Below are positions 15,919 through 24,913 of a DNA stretch of 31,584 nt, piece after piece. The stretch comes from Alistipes sp. Lineage in GTDB: Bacteria; Bacteroidota; Bacteroidia; Bacteroidales; Rikenellaceae. The position numbers and the translations under genes are program-made. The notes under the pieces were generated by a model. That model did not search any database and was not told the origin of the DNA. It saw only the letters and a list, made by a program, of their open reading frames with translations. Position 1 is the stretch's first letter; the number at the start of each line of letters is the position of its first letter. The DNA lies in contig JAFYRB010000013.1 in NCBI GenBank assembly GCA_017559615.1, positions 1 to 31,584 of the forward strand, given 5' to 3'.

Positions 15919-16029
15919 ATTGGGATATCACGTAAAAAATCACGAATTTTGTGGACCGAAATGTGCCTAATTATTGCGGCAGGGCGTGGAGTGTGACTCC
16001 CAAAGCACTTATTATTTGAAAAATAATAA
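15919..16029 (+). promoter_or_regulatory. nrdJ leader: weak promoter and a leader palindrome
   Basis: GAATTTTG (15944-15951) is one base off TAnnTTTG, and ATTG (15919-15922) lies 21 bases upstream. Further on, GGAGT-GTG-ACTCC forms a small hairpin. TTATTATTT (16009-16017) is a perfect inverted repeat of AAATAATAA (16021-16029), ending 18 bases before the ATG. I see no cobalamin-riboswitch core and no convincing NrdR box. Confidence 0.35.
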
Positions 16030-16047
16030 CAAAAAAATATATATAAA

Positions 16048-18600
16048 ATGAGTCAGAAGTCTAATACAGAGCAGCTTGCAAAAGTATCGTATGAGGATGC
16101 TGTAGCTGCCTCGAAGAAGTATTTTCAGGGCGATGAGCTTGCTGCACAGGTGTGGGTAAGCAAGTATGCGTTGAAGGACTCCTTCGGAAATATCTATGAG
16201 TCGACGCCAGAGGATATGCACCATCGTATCGCAAAGGAGTTGGCTCGTATCGAGGGTAACTACCCTAACCCGCTCAGCCACGATGATATCTTCGCGTTGC
16301 TCGACCACTTCCGTTATGTCATCCCACAGGGTGGCCCTATGACGGGTATCGGTAACAACCTCCAGGTTGCTTCGTTGTCGAACTGCTTCGTGATTGGTCA
16401 TAAGAACCCTGCAGACTCATACGGTGGTATCTTCCGTATGGATGAGGAGCAGGTGCAGCTTATGAAGCGTCGCGGTGGTGTAGGTCACGACCTCTCACAC
16501 ATCCGTCCAACAGGTAGCCCAGTGCTTAACTCGGCGCTCACCTCAACGGGTATCGTGCCATTTATGGAGCGTTACTCAAACTCTACACGTGAGGTTGCGC
16601 AGGATGGTCGTCGTGGTGCGTTGATGCTTTCACTCCTTATCAAGCACCCAGATGCCGAGAACTTTATCGACGCAAAGGTGGATACTGGTAAGGTAACAGG
16701 TGCTAACGTATCTATCAAGATTGACGATGAGTTTATGCGCGCTGCAATCGCAGGTCAGCCATATCGTCAGGAGTTCCCTATCGGTGCGGAGAAACCACTT
16801 CTTGCACGTGATATCGATGCAAAGAAGCTCTGGGATAAGATTATCCACAATGCGTGGAAGTCTGCCGAGCCAGGTGTATTGTTCTGGGATACTATCATCC
16901 GCGAGAGTGTGCCTGATTGCTATGCTGATGAGGGCTTCCGTACAGTATCTACAAACCCTTGTGGCGAGATTCCTCTCTGCCCTTACGATAGCTGCCGTTT
17001 GTTGGCGTTGAACTTGTTGAGCTATGTTGAGGCTCCATTTACCAAGGAGGCAAAGTTCAACTTCGATTTGTTCAAGAACCACGTGGCAAAGGCTATGCGC
17101 CTTATGGATGATATCATCGACTTGGAGCTTGAGAAGGTTGACCTTATCATCTCGAAGATTGCTTCTGACCCAGAGGATGATGATGTTCGCCGCGTAGAGT
17201 TGGAGTTGTGGCATAAGATTCGTAATATGGCTCTCAAGGGTCGTCGTACAGGTCTTGGTATCACCGCAGAGGGTGATATGTTGGCAGCTCTCGGCCTTCG
17301 CTATGGCTCGGAGGAGGCTATCGACTTTGCAGTAACCGTACATAAGACCTTGGCTGTTGAGGCTTATCGTGCTTCTGTTGCTATGGCTAAGGAGCGTGGT
17401 GCGTTCGGTGTCTTCAACTTCGAGAAGGAGCAGGGTAACCCTATGGTAGAGCGTATCCTCGAGGCAGCACCAGAGTTGCGCGAGGAGATGAAGAAGTATG
17501 GCCGTCGTAACATCGCTATGCTTACTATCGCACCTACGGGTACTACATCGCTTATGTCGCAGACTACATCGGGTATCGAGCCTGTGTTCCGCCCAGTATA
17601 TAAGCGTCGCCGTAAGATTAACCCATCGGATAAGGAGCAGGTAGCTACGTTCGTGGATGAGACAGGCGAGAAGTTTACAGAGTACTACGTATTCCACCAC
17701 CAGTTCGTAAAGTGGCTTGAGATTAATGGCTACGACACATCGAAGCTTCAGGCAATCTCGGATGAGGAGCTCGACAAGTGGCTTCAGGCATCGCCATACC
17801 ACCACGCTACGGCAAACGATATCGACTGGGTTGCGAAGGTGAAGATGCAGGGTGCTATTCAGAAGTGGGTTGACCACTCTATCTCGGTTACCGTTAACCT
17901 TCCAAACGAGGTTACCGAGGAGCTTGTAGCCGACGTATACCGCACTGCGTGGGAGTCAGGCTGTAAGGGTATTACGGTTTACCGCGATGGTTGCCGCGAT
18001 GGCGTATTGATTGACGTTAAGTCGAAGGATGGTGCAAAGAAGAACTGCTCGAGCGTCGATACTATCCGCCGTCCAGAGTCTATCCCTGCCGACATCGTGC
18101 GTTTCAAGAACGGTAAGGAGGATTGGATTGCCTTCGTAGGAAAGCAGGATGACCGCCCTTATGAGATCTTTACAGGTAAGATTGAGGAGGATGCGATGTA
18201 TATCCCAAAGACTATCACACGCGGTAATATCCTCAAGGTTACAGAGCCTAACGGCACAAAGCGTTACGACTTCCAGTATCAGGACCGCTATGGTTATATC
18301 AACACCATCGGTGGTATCTCACGTCTCTTCGATGAGGAGTTCTGGAACTACGCGAAGCTTATCTCGGGTGTTCTCCGCTATGGTATGCCTATCGACAAGG
18401 TAGTGCAGCTCGTAGATGGTCTTCACCTCGATTCAGAGACTATCAACACTTGGAAGAATGGTGTGGAGCGCGCGCTCAAGCAGTACATCAAGGATGGTAC
18501 TCGTGGTAAGGGCCGTTGTCCACAGTGTGGCCAGGAGAATATGGCATACCAGAATGGTTGCTTGACTTGTATGGCTTGTGGATATTCAAAGTGTAACTAA
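16048..18600 (+). CDS. nrdJ: Adenosylcobalamin-dependent (class II) ribonucleotide reductase
   Basis: This 850-residue enzyme reduces ribonucleotides to deoxyribonucleotides using a radical generated from coenzyme B12, so it needs no oxygen. The ten-strand barrel includes SNCFVIGHK with Cys113, RRGGVGHDLSHIRPTGSPV, STNPCGEIPL with Cys305 and APTGTTSLMSQTTSG. The C-terminus is a zinc ribbon, CPQCG (824-828) and CMACGYSKC, whose last cysteines are the likely thioredoxin-accepting pair. This layout fits the NrdJ_Z group. It has no NrdB-like or NrdG-like neighbour, in keeping with class II. It stands alone between two terminators. Serine and alanine codon choice is mixed, between that of ordinary and highly expressed genes here. 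Confidence 0.96.
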   Translation: MSQKSNTEQLAKVSYEDAVAASKKYFQGDELAAQVWVSKYALKDSFGNIYESTPEDMHHRIAKELARIEGNYPNPLSHDDIFALLDHFRYVIPQGGPMTGIGNNLQVASLSNCFVIGHKNPADSYGGIFRMDEEQVQLMKRRGGVGHDLSHIRPTGSPVLNSALTSTGIVPFMERYSNSTREVAQDGRRGALMLSLLIKHPDAENFIDAKVDTGKVTGANVSIKIDDEFMRAAIAGQPYRQEFPIGAEKPLLARDIDAKKLWDKIIHNAWKSAEPGVLFWDTIIRESVPDCYADEGFRTVSTNPCGEIPLCPYDSCRLLALNLLSYVEAPFTKEAKFNFDLFKNHVAKAMRLMDDIIDLELEKVDLIISKIASDPEDDDVRRVELELWHKIRNMALKGRRTGLGITAEGDMLAALGLRYGSEEAIDFAVTVHKTLAVEAYRASVAMAKERGAFGVFNFEKEQGNPMVERILEAAPELREEMKKYGRRNIAMLTIAPTGTTSLMSQTTSGIEPVFRPVYKRRRKINPSDKEQVATFVDETGEKFTEYYVFHHQFVKWLEINGYDTSKLQAISDEELDKWLQASPYHHATANDIDWVAKVKMQGAIQKWVDHSISVTVNLPNEVTEELVADVYRTAWESGCKGITVYRDGCRDGVLIDVKSKDGAKKNCSSVDTIRRPESIPADIVRFKNGKEDWIAFVGKQDDRPYEIFTGKIEEDAMYIPKTITRGNILKVTEPNGTKRYDFQYQDRYGYINTIGGISRLFDEEFWNYAKLISGVLRYGMPIDKVVQLVDGLHLDSETINTWKNGVERALKQYIKDGTRGKGRCPQCGQENMAYQNGCLTCMACGYSKCN

Positions 18601-18604
18601 TAGT

Positions 18605-18638
18605 AAAAGAGGCCTCAATCGGGGCCTCTTTTATTATT
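18605..18638 (+). terminator. nrdJ terminator
   Basis: AAAAGAGGCC (18605-18614) pairs with GGCCTCTTTT (18623-18632), followed by ATTATT. The stem is symmetrical enough to act in both directions. Confidence 0.88.
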
Positions 18639-18648
18639 ACCATATTTC

Positions 18649-18679
18649 AAAAAAATACCCCACCCGAAAAGGTGGGGTA
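18649..18679 (-). terminator. Terminator of the minus-strand lipoprotein gene
   Basis: TACCCCACC (18656-18664) pairs with GGTGGGGTA (18671-18679). On the minus strand the stem is followed by seven T (18655-18649). It lies 23 bases after the stop of the minus-strand gene. Confidence 0.88.
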
Positions 18680-18701
18680 ATTTTGTAAGTGGGCAAGACC
18701 T

Positions 18702-20654
18702 TTACATCTTAAGGCGAAGGTCTATGCTTGAGCGTGAGGCGCTCTGAGCTGAGGTTGTGTAGCCCAACTTCTCAAGAAGCTCATTGATATCGCGGGTGCC
18801 ATTGTTATACGAGAATGAGAATGGCTCCGATACCCACATCTCGCTATAATTACCGCGGTAGTCCATAGTTACGGCACACATAACATATAGTTTGTCGTTC
18901 TCACCAACGAACAAGCAGTTGCGAGGCGAGGTGTACTGCACAACCTCTGCCTTGATATACTCCATATCGCTTGTTACAAGCTCCTCAACCTCGTAGGTGT
19001 TCATAAATACGAAGCCCTCAGGACTCTCGGTAACAATCTCGGCGCACATAGCATACCAACCCATACTCTCGAACATACCATACTGGTAGAACTCGTCAGG
19101 CATTGCGGTCTCCAACGCTAAAAGGCTATAAGGACCTGTGATGTTAACACCCAAGACGCTATTCTCGCAGACACCCTCCTCCTCGGTCTTAAAGTCGTAG
19201 CGGAAGAGGTCGGTTGTTACAACGCCACCATAGTAGCCAAATGCCAAGGCAACGTACTCCGTATTAGGCTCAAGACCTACAAGGGTGGTCTCGATAGTGC
19301 CACGGTAGGTGTTGCCGCTGAGGTTGAAGCTGCATAGCCAGTCGATAAGCTGCTTATTCTCGGTATAACCTGGAAGCTGGCTCTTCTTGAGGAATGCAGC
19401 CACGTAAGGCTCCTCGTCGTTAGATGCTGCAATACAGATATCGGCAACACGTACGTAGCAGTTCTCGACGCTGATGTCGATAGTCATATCCGAAGGCTTC
19501 ACCTCCTCGGTGCGGAAGTGTGCGAAGTAAGGCTTTGTAGTAACCTGTGGCAGACCGTCAATCATCTCGATACCGTAGAATATCATACAGTAGTTTGTAC
19601 TTGCCTCCTTAAGCTCCGAGTAGCTATCAGGGCCTTGCAAACAGATAAGCTCGATGAGTGTCTCGGCAGTGTAGCCCGACTGCATATACATTGTGATAAG
19701 GCTAACCCAGTTGTTTGCCAACTGCTTGCAGTAGGCATCATCAGGTGTAGTACCCTCTGGGCGATACATATACTCACCTTCGGCGAAGATTTCGATGTAG
19801 TACTTACCATCCCAATTCACAGGTGTAAACTCATACGTTGCCTTTGGACCATCAACCGTGATGTCAACATCGAATTCGATATCTGAGAATATCTGTGTTG
19901 GAAGAATAACTATCTCGTGGGTTACGGCCGAAGCGAGGGTATAATCCTGACCATCCTCCGTAAATTCGATAGCGTATGCATAGATGACATACTCCTTATC
20001 TGGCACCATACCTGACCAACCGATATATGAGTTGCCAGTGTAGTATATCTCGTTTTGCTTCATATACTGCTGGAGGTTTGTGGCGCCACTATCCTTTGCC
20101 CATTTTGTAAATGTGATGTAGTCGTCATTGAAGAGCTCCTGCTCATTGCTAATATTGGCACTTAGGAGATAATCCTTCTCGGCCATATATACAATGTATG
20201 GAGTCTCCTTGTTCGATGGATATAGCTTTGATGAGCAACTTGTGGTCTTGATATCGCAGATATCCATCTCGAACGTAAGGGCATCGCTCGACTGCTGCGT
20301 AACCTTTATGGTTTGTGTGCGGTAGTTAGGGTAGCGCACAGCGATAAGAGCCTCACGAGCCTTGTTTGTGAAGTTTCGCTCGTAGTCGAAGATGATGCTA
20401 TTGTCCTGGGTGTGGAGGTTGCTAATCCACGCCACATCCGTTTCGATAGCGATATCAATGCCGTTGATGCCATTCTCGATGGTGTATGCGATATGGCAAG
20501 TACCGCTGTTACCGTCGAGTGTAACCTGTGTAAGCTCGAGCTTTACGGCAAGCTCGGTATTCTCCTTCGTATTCTCACCACCTGTGGTACACGATGCGAA
20601 AAGTGCCGCACAGAAAAGTGTTGCGAAAAGCGATAGATAGTTAAAAATTCTCAT
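18702..20654 (-). CDS. BACON-type lipoprotein A (paralogue of 20873-22915)
   Basis: This 650-residue exported protein has a lipoprotein signal ending LFASC with Cys22. A BACON-like beta module follows (about residues 35-115, LELTQVTLDGNSGTCHIAY to IKVTQ), and then several beta-rich modules that I do not recognise. The frame stays open 57 bases upstream, but the ATG at 20654 gives the signal peptide and lies after the promoter. Its layout parallels the divergent gene: the later segment GLEPNTEYVALAFGYYGGVV matches GLQGGTDYILYAFGSRGGVA there, and both keep a following TTxxxF and F.TE/K block. No SusC, SusD or glycosidase gene is adjacent. Codons are ordinary for the window, unlike the paralogue. 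Binding a carbohydrate or mucin is a family-based guess. Confidence 0.83.
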   Translation of the reverse strand: MRIFNYLSLFATLFCAALFASCTTGGENTKENTELAVKLELTQVTLDGNSGTCHIAYTIENGINGIDIAIETDVAWISNLHTQDNSIIFDYERNFTNKAREALIAVRYPNYRTQTIKVTQQSSDALTFEMDICDIKTTSCSSKLYPSNKETPYIVYMAEKDYLLSANISNEQELFNDDYITFTKWAKDSGATNLQQYMKQNEIYYTGNSYIGWSGMVPDKEYVIYAYAIEFTEDGQDYTLASAVTHEIVILPTQIFSDIEFDVDITVDGPKATYEFTPVNWDGKYYIEIFAEGEYMYRPEGTTPDDAYCKQLANNWVSLITMYMQSGYTAETLIELICLQGPDSYSELKEASTNYCMIFYGIEMIDGLPQVTTKPYFAHFRTEEVKPSDMTIDISVENCYVRVADICIAASNDEEPYVAAFLKKSQLPGYTENKQLIDWLCSFNLSGNTYRGTIETTLVGLEPNTEYVALAFGYYGGVVTTDLFRYDFKTEEEGVCENSVLGVNITGPYSLLALETAMPDEFYQYGMFESMGWYAMCAEIVTESPEGFVFMNTYEVEELVTSDMEYIKAEVVQYTSPRNCLFVGENDKLYVMCAVTMDYRGNYSEMWVSEPFSFSYNNGTRDINELLEKLGYTTSAQSASRSSIDLRLKM

Positions 20655-20687
20655 AGGTATTTGATGTTTAAGTTGTATCTTATTTTG

Positions 20688-20719
20688 CAAATATATTATT
20701 TTTATTGTCAAACTCCAAA
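20688..20719 (-). promoter_or_regulatory. Promoter of lipoprotein A
   Basis: On the minus strand, TTTG (20716-20719) and TATATTTG (20688-20695) are spaced by 20 bases, a perfect consensus. The leader is about 30 bases. Confidence 0.8.
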
Positions 20720-20755
20720 AATGCTATAAAAAGCTACTAAAAAAATCCTATGTGA

Positions 20756-20769
20756 TGCAAATATTTGCA
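20756..20769. promoter_or_regulatory. Perfect 14-bp palindrome between divergent promoters
   Basis: TGCAAATATTTGCA reads the same on both strands. It lies just upstream of the -7 element of lipoprotein B (20779) and about 37 bases upstream of the -33 of lipoprotein A, where a single regulator could touch both. It is an operator candidate, not proven. Confidence 0.5.
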
Positions 20770-20778
20770 AATTATTCG

Positions 20779-20786
20779 TATATTTG
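20779..20786 (+). promoter_or_regulatory. -7 element of lipoprotein B
   Basis: TATATTTG matches TAnnTTTG perfectly. There is no good TTTG 19-21 bases upstream; the palindrome occupies that place, which suggests an activator or repressor. The leader is about 80 bases and very AT-rich. Confidence 0.65.
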
Positions 20787-20872
20787 TCACTTGAAGGAGA
20801 ATTTTTTATTAAAATAATTTAATAATAGCAGAGAATAATATTTTTATAATAACCATTAATCTAAATTAAACT

Positions 20873-22915
20873 ATGAGAACAATCAAGAATTTGTTGTGGG
20901 CGTTGTTGCCTATCTTCGCCTTGACTATGGTAGGTTGTGGAGATGATCCTGTGGATCCTAATACTCCAGTTATCAAGAAGGACTCTACCATTAAGCTCGA
21001 GAAGAGTAAGGTTGATGTAGGCCTTGCAGGTGGTACCTTCGTTATGACTTACACGATTGAGAACGCACACGCTGGTGAGAAGATTACCTTTGAGGCTGCA
21101 GAGTCTTGGGTTAACAACTTCAACGATATCACAGGCGCGTTTAGCTTCGATGTTGAGGCTAACGACACTTCATCTGAGCGTCAGTGTTTGGTAACTGTAA
21201 AGTATCGTTACGCTGAGGATGCAGTATTCGTAGTAAAGCAGGGTGCTAAGAATAAAAGTGGCTTCACGTTGGAGAACGTAACTCCTGACTACTTCTCTTA
21301 CACTGTTGATGTTATCCCAGATGACAAGACTGCTCCATACATCGTGATGTCAGCAGATCCTATGTACATCGCTACTTCAGGCTTCGAGACTGGCGAGGAT
21401 TTCTATGAGGATGATTTTGCATACTTCGGCTGGCTTGGTCAGTTCTATGGTATGTCAGCAGCTCAGGTTATGCAGGGACGTTCAAAAATCGGTGATCAGC
21501 GTGGTATCACTCCAACTGAGGCTGCTGCAGGTATTCCTTACACATTCTACTGCTACTATTTCGACTATGAGACAGGTGCTCTTGCTTCTGACGTAGCTAT
21601 GTTCGAGGTAAAGACAAAGTCTCCAGAGAAGATTGCTGCAGACTTCAATGTAGAGTACTCAGTTGACGGTTGCGTTGTATCAGCAAACGTTACTCCTAAC
21701 GGCTATGAGGGTGCATACTACTTCGACGTTCTTAACGGTCTTTTGGTTGACGACTATCTCGCAACATTCGACTTCCTTGAGGACGAGGGTGACGTAGCAG
21801 AGTTCTATTGGTCATTCGCAGTTCAGGATATGATGTTCAAAGGCGGCTTGAATGGTCAGTCTATCGTTGACTACTACAACTGCCAGGGTGAGTACGAGGA
21901 TGGCACTCCACGTAGCCACTACGATTTCGAGCTTTTGGCTAACCACACTTACTACCTCTTCGCATTTGCTATGGACGAGCACGGTCTCTGCTGCTCAGAG
22001 CCTACAATCGTTGAGATTAACACTGAGTCAGTGCCTATGTCAGATAACGTGATTACTCCTTCAGTATCTAAGATTACTGTTCAGACTGCATACATCAAAT
22101 TCGAAACTACTAACGATGACTACTATATCGCTGGTTGGGAGAAGGCATCAGACTGGGCTACTTACGGTAACACAGATGCAGAGCGTCAGCAGTACTTGCT
22201 TGAGAACCTCTCTTACGAGTTTATCTCTGGTGATTACGAGCAGAATGTTATCGGCCTTCAGGGTGGTACCGACTATATCCTCTACGCATTTGGTTCACGT
22301 GGTGGTGTAGCAACTACTCAGCAGATCTTCACTTGCCCATTCTCTACTAAGTCTACTGATGCTGGTAACGCAACTATCGAGTTTGTTAACAACGGTTACT
22401 TCGCAGCATCTGACCTTGCAGAGCTTCCAGGTTGGGAGTTCTTTGGTGGTGACTACTACGCTGGTACATTCATCCTCCCACTTGAGTACAAGATTGAGGG
22501 TGAGTGGCAGGCATTCTACTCAACTATTTACAACTGGACAGATCGCTACGACTTGTACAACGATACTCAGTACCGCGATGGTCTTGTATGGCAAATCGAT
22601 CAGTATGGTTCAATGAACCTCGACAAGTCTTACACAATCCTTCAGAACGATAGTTTCTACATCGTAGCATCTATGGTTATCGATACTGAGGGCCAGTACA
22701 GCGATATCAACAAGGTTGAGATTAGAACATCTTATGATGGCGCTCGTACAGACGCTGAGTGGTGGGATGCTTGGTGGAACGAGACATCAGGTCCAGGCCT
22801 TTCAAGCGTTGTTGTAGAGCAGGAGGCAAAGGAGCTTTTCCGCACAAAGTCTAACAACTCAAACAAGCTCTCAAAGACTGGTTTCGAGGTTAAGTCTGAG
22901 CGTATGGAGTTCTAA
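20873..22915 (+). CDS. BACON-type lipoprotein B, probably surface-exposed and highly expressed
   Basis: This 680-residue lipoprotein has a signal ending MVGC (Cys22), followed by acidic GDDPVD, like export signals that send Bacteroidetes lipoproteins to the cell surface. A BACON-like module (about residues 37-125) opens the mature part. Several aromatic- and acid-rich beta modules follow, with many Tyr, Trp and Asp residues that could bind a glycan. It aligns by eye with the divergent lipoprotein A over its full length. Serine is written mostly TCA or TCT and alanine GCT or GCA, whereas neighbours use TCG and GCG; the TPR gene and mutA share this pattern. I read this as high expression. A carbohydrate-binding or adhesin role is inferred. 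A terminator follows. Confidence 0.83.
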   Translation: MRTIKNLLWALLPIFALTMVGCGDDPVDPNTPVIKKDSTIKLEKSKVDVGLAGGTFVMTYTIENAHAGEKITFEAAESWVNNFNDITGAFSFDVEANDTSSERQCLVTVKYRYAEDAVFVVKQGAKNKSGFTLENVTPDYFSYTVDVIPDDKTAPYIVMSADPMYIATSGFETGEDFYEDDFAYFGWLGQFYGMSAAQVMQGRSKIGDQRGITPTEAAAGIPYTFYCYYFDYETGALASDVAMFEVKTKSPEKIAADFNVEYSVDGCVVSANVTPNGYEGAYYFDVLNGLLVDDYLATFDFLEDEGDVAEFYWSFAVQDMMFKGGLNGQSIVDYYNCQGEYEDGTPRSHYDFELLANHTYYLFAFAMDEHGLCCSEPTIVEINTESVPMSDNVITPSVSKITVQTAYIKFETTNDDYYIAGWEKASDWATYGNTDAERQQYLLENLSYEFISGDYEQNVIGLQGGTDYILYAFGSRGGVATTQQIFTCPFSTKSTDAGNATIEFVNNGYFAASDLAELPGWEFFGGDYYAGTFILPLEYKIEGEWQAFYSTIYNWTDRYDLYNDTQYRDGLVWQIDQYGSMNLDKSYTILQNDSFYIVASMVIDTEGQYSDINKVEIRTSYDGARTDAEWWDAWWNETSGPGLSSVVVEQEAKELFRTKSNNSNKLSKTGFEVKSERMEF

Positions 22916-22952
22916 TCCTTGATGGATTTCGGCGACACTCGTCGCTAACAAT

Positions 22953-22989
22953 AGTCCCGATTGTGGTTTCACAGTCGGGACTTTCTTTG
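22953..22989 (+). terminator. Terminator of lipoprotein B
   Basis: AGTCCCGA (22953-22960) pairs with TCGGGACT (22975-22982), and an inner TGTG/CACA stem closes on a four-base loop. TTTCTTTG follows. Confidence 0.85.
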
Positions 22990-23011
22990 TTGTGGCGAGG
23001 TGGGGTAGGTA

Positions 23012-23047
23012 CAAAAAAAAATAGGGCGGCTAATCAGCCACCCTATT
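23012..23047 (-). terminator. aspS terminator
   Basis: ATAGGGCGGCT pairs with AGCCACCCTAT (one mismatch) around AATC. On the minus strand the stem is followed by a long T-run (reverse of the A-run at 23013-23021). It lies 22 bases after the aspS stop. Confidence 0.88.
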
Positions 23048-23068
23048 TTGGTATAATCGTTTGAGGTG

Positions 23069-24832
23069 TTACTCCTTCTTTGGCTCAACGAGCGAGAGGA
23101 ACAACTCATCGAGCTGTGCCTGTGCAACAGGTGATGGACCATCGAGCATAACATCACGGCCTGCGTTGTTCTTTGGGAAGGCGATATAGTCGCGGATAGA
23201 CTCCGAACCACCAAACAACGAGCAGAGGCGGTCGAAACCAAAGGCCAAACCACCGTGTGGAGGTGCGCCATACTTAAACGCATTCATCAAGAAGCCAAAC
23301 TGCTCCTCTGCAGCCTCTGGAGTGAAACCGAGGGCGTTGAAGACCTTTGCCTGAAGCTCTGCGTCGTGGATACGGATAGAACCACCACCAATCTCCGTAC
23401 CGTTACATACGAAGTCGTAGGCGTTAGCACGCATCTTGCCCAACTCACCGCTGTCGAAGTACTTCGCATCCTCTGGCTTTGGAGAAGTGAATGGGTGGTG
23501 CATTGCGTAGAAACGCTGTGTCTCCTCGTCCCACTCGAACATTGGGAAGTCAACAACCCACAATGGAGCAAACTTCTTAGGGTCGCGGAGTCCCAAACGC
23601 TCGGCAACCTCCAAACGGAGTGTGCAGAGCTGTGTGAGAGTCTTAAACTTCTCACCACAAAGGATAAATATCATAGAGCCATTCTTAGCTCCTGTACGCT
23701 CGGCGATAGCCTTCAAATCATCAGCCGAGAAGAACTTGTCGATAGATGACTTGATGCCACCATTCTCATCCACGCGAATCCATACAAGGCCCTTAGCACC
23801 AACCTGTGGACGCTTAACAAACTCTGTCAACTCGTCAATCTGCTTACGGGTGTATGATGCACAACCCTCGGCAGCGAAGCCTACAACGTAATTAGCTGAG
23901 TCGAAGACTACGAAATCGTGGCCGTGAGCAAGGTCGGTGATGTCGGCAAACTCCATACCGAAACGCAAGTCTGGCTTATCAGAACCATACTTCTCCATAG
24001 CCTCAATCCAAGGCATACGGCGGAATGGCTCCGCAAACTCGATGTCCATAACCTCCTTGAACATATAGCGCGCCCAACGCTCGAAAATCTCGAGTACGTC
24101 CTCCTGCTCTACGAACGACATCTCGCAGTCGATCTGTGTGAACTCTGGCTGACGGTCAGCACGCAAATCCTCATCGCGGAAGCAACGTACGATCTGGAAA
24201 TAACGGTCGTAGCCCGCAACCATAAGCAACTGCTTCAAGGTCTGTGGCGACTGTGGAAGGGCGTAGAACTGGTTAGGGTTCATACGTGATGGCACGATAA
24301 AGTCGCGCGCGCCCTCTGGCGTAGACTTGATGAGGTATGGTGTCTCAATCTCAAGGAATCCCTCCTTGTCGAGGAACTGACGTACGGCCTGCGCCATACG
24401 GTGACGAAGAATCATAGCACGCTGAAGTGGTGGACGACGAAGGTCGAGGTAACGATACTTCATACGAAGGTCATCACCACCGTCTGACTCCTCCTCAATG
24501 GTAAATGGAGGTGTCACAGCACGGTTGAGAATCTTAATCTCCGATGCTGAAATCTCGATGTCACCAGTTGCGATTTTGCCATTCTTCGACGAACGCTCAA
24601 CAACCTTACCCTTAACCTGAAGGACATACTCACGTCCTACCTCCTGTGCGATAGCCTTTACCTCCTCCGCAGAGTGCTCCTCGACGGTAATCTGCGTGAT
24701 GCCGAAGCGGTCACGAAGATCAATAAATGCCATAGCACCAAGGTTACGAACCTTCTGTACCCAGCCAGCGAGTGTAACCTCCTGACCTACGTTCTCTATG
24801 CGGAGTTCACCGCAGTTGTGTGTTCTGTACAT
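23069..24832 (-). CDS. aspS: Aspartyl-tRNA synthetase
   Basis: This 587-residue class II aminoacyl-tRNA synthetase charges tRNA-Asp with aspartate in the cytoplasm. It starts [11 protein letters not shown] with an N-terminal OB-fold anticodon-binding domain ([21 protein letters not shown]). The catalytic domain shows [15 protein letters not shown], motif 2 [20 protein letters not shown] and motif 3 [15 protein letters not shown]. The roughly 100-residue insertion between motifs 2 and 3 marks the bacterial type with a GAD domain. Length is as expected. It is transcribed alone, divergent from tadA. Confidence 0.98.
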   Translation of the reverse strand: MYRTHNCGELRIENVGQEVTLAGWVQKVRNLGAMAFIDLRDRFGITQITVEEHSAEEVKAIAQEVGREYVLQVKGKVVERSSKNGKIATGDIEISASEIKILNRAVTPPFTIEEESDGGDDLRMKYRYLDLRRPPLQRAMILRHRMAQAVRQFLDKEGFLEIETPYLIKSTPEGARDFIVPSRMNPNQFYALPQSPQTLKQLLMVAGYDRYFQIVRCFRDEDLRADRQPEFTQIDCEMSFVEQEDVLEIFERWARYMFKEVMDIEFAEPFRRMPWIEAMEKYGSDKPDLRFGMEFADITDLAHGHDFVVFDSANYVVGFAAEGCASYTRKQIDELTEFVKRPQVGAKGLVWIRVDENGGIKSSIDKFFSADDLKAIAERTGAKNGSMIFILCGEKFKTLTQLCTLRLEVAERLGLRDPKKFAPLWVVDFPMFEWDEETQRFYAMHHPFTSPKPEDAKYFDSGELGKMRANAYDFVCNGTEIGGGSIRIHDAELQAKVFNALGFTPEAAEEQFGFLMNAFKYGAPPHGGLAFGFDRLCSLFGGSESIRDYIAFPKNNAGRDVMLDGPSPVAQAQLDELFLSLVEPKKE

Positions 24833-24863
24833 TTGTGATATATTTTAGTTTCTATATTTTTGT

Positions 24864-24871
24864 TATCTTTG
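24864..24871 (+). promoter_or_regulatory. -7 element of tadA
   Basis: TATCTTTG matches the -7 consensus. It lies 42 bases before ATG 24914, so transcription would start near 24878. This makes the TTG-initiated upstream extension of the frame from 24860 unlikely. No clear -33 is seen. Confidence 0.65.
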
Positions 24872-24878
24872 CAACTCA

Positions 24879-24886
24879 CAAAGGTA
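24879..24886 (-). promoter_or_regulatory. -7 element of aspS
   Basis: TACCTTTG on the minus strand matches TAnnTTTG. The leader would be about 40 bases. It sits seven bases from the opposing tadA -7 element, so the two promoters probably exclude each other. The -33 is not clear. Confidence 0.6.
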
Positions 24887-24913
24887 GTAATTTTTCAAGA
24901 TATATATAAATAT

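Noticed and set aside
15887..16047. Cobalamin riboswitch before the B12-dependent nrdJ
   Set aside because: The leader is short and lacks the conserved B12-box core.
16630..17877. Long reading frame of 415 codons antisense to nrdJ
   Set aside because: Same reason: nrdJ is conserved along its whole length and the antisense product is Arg/His/Leu-rich without motifs.
20655..20711. N-terminal extension of lipoprotein A
   Set aside because: The extra 19 residues cover the promoter -7 element and would bury the signal peptide.
18702..22915. Polysaccharide utilisation locus around the BACON-type lipoproteins
   Set aside because: No SusC, SusD, glycosidase or hybrid regulator lies nearby; neighbours are nrdJ and aspS.
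24860..24913. N-terminal extension of TadA
   Set aside because: It would start at a TTG in front of the predicted transcript start and includes the -7 element; ATG 24914 fits the family length.
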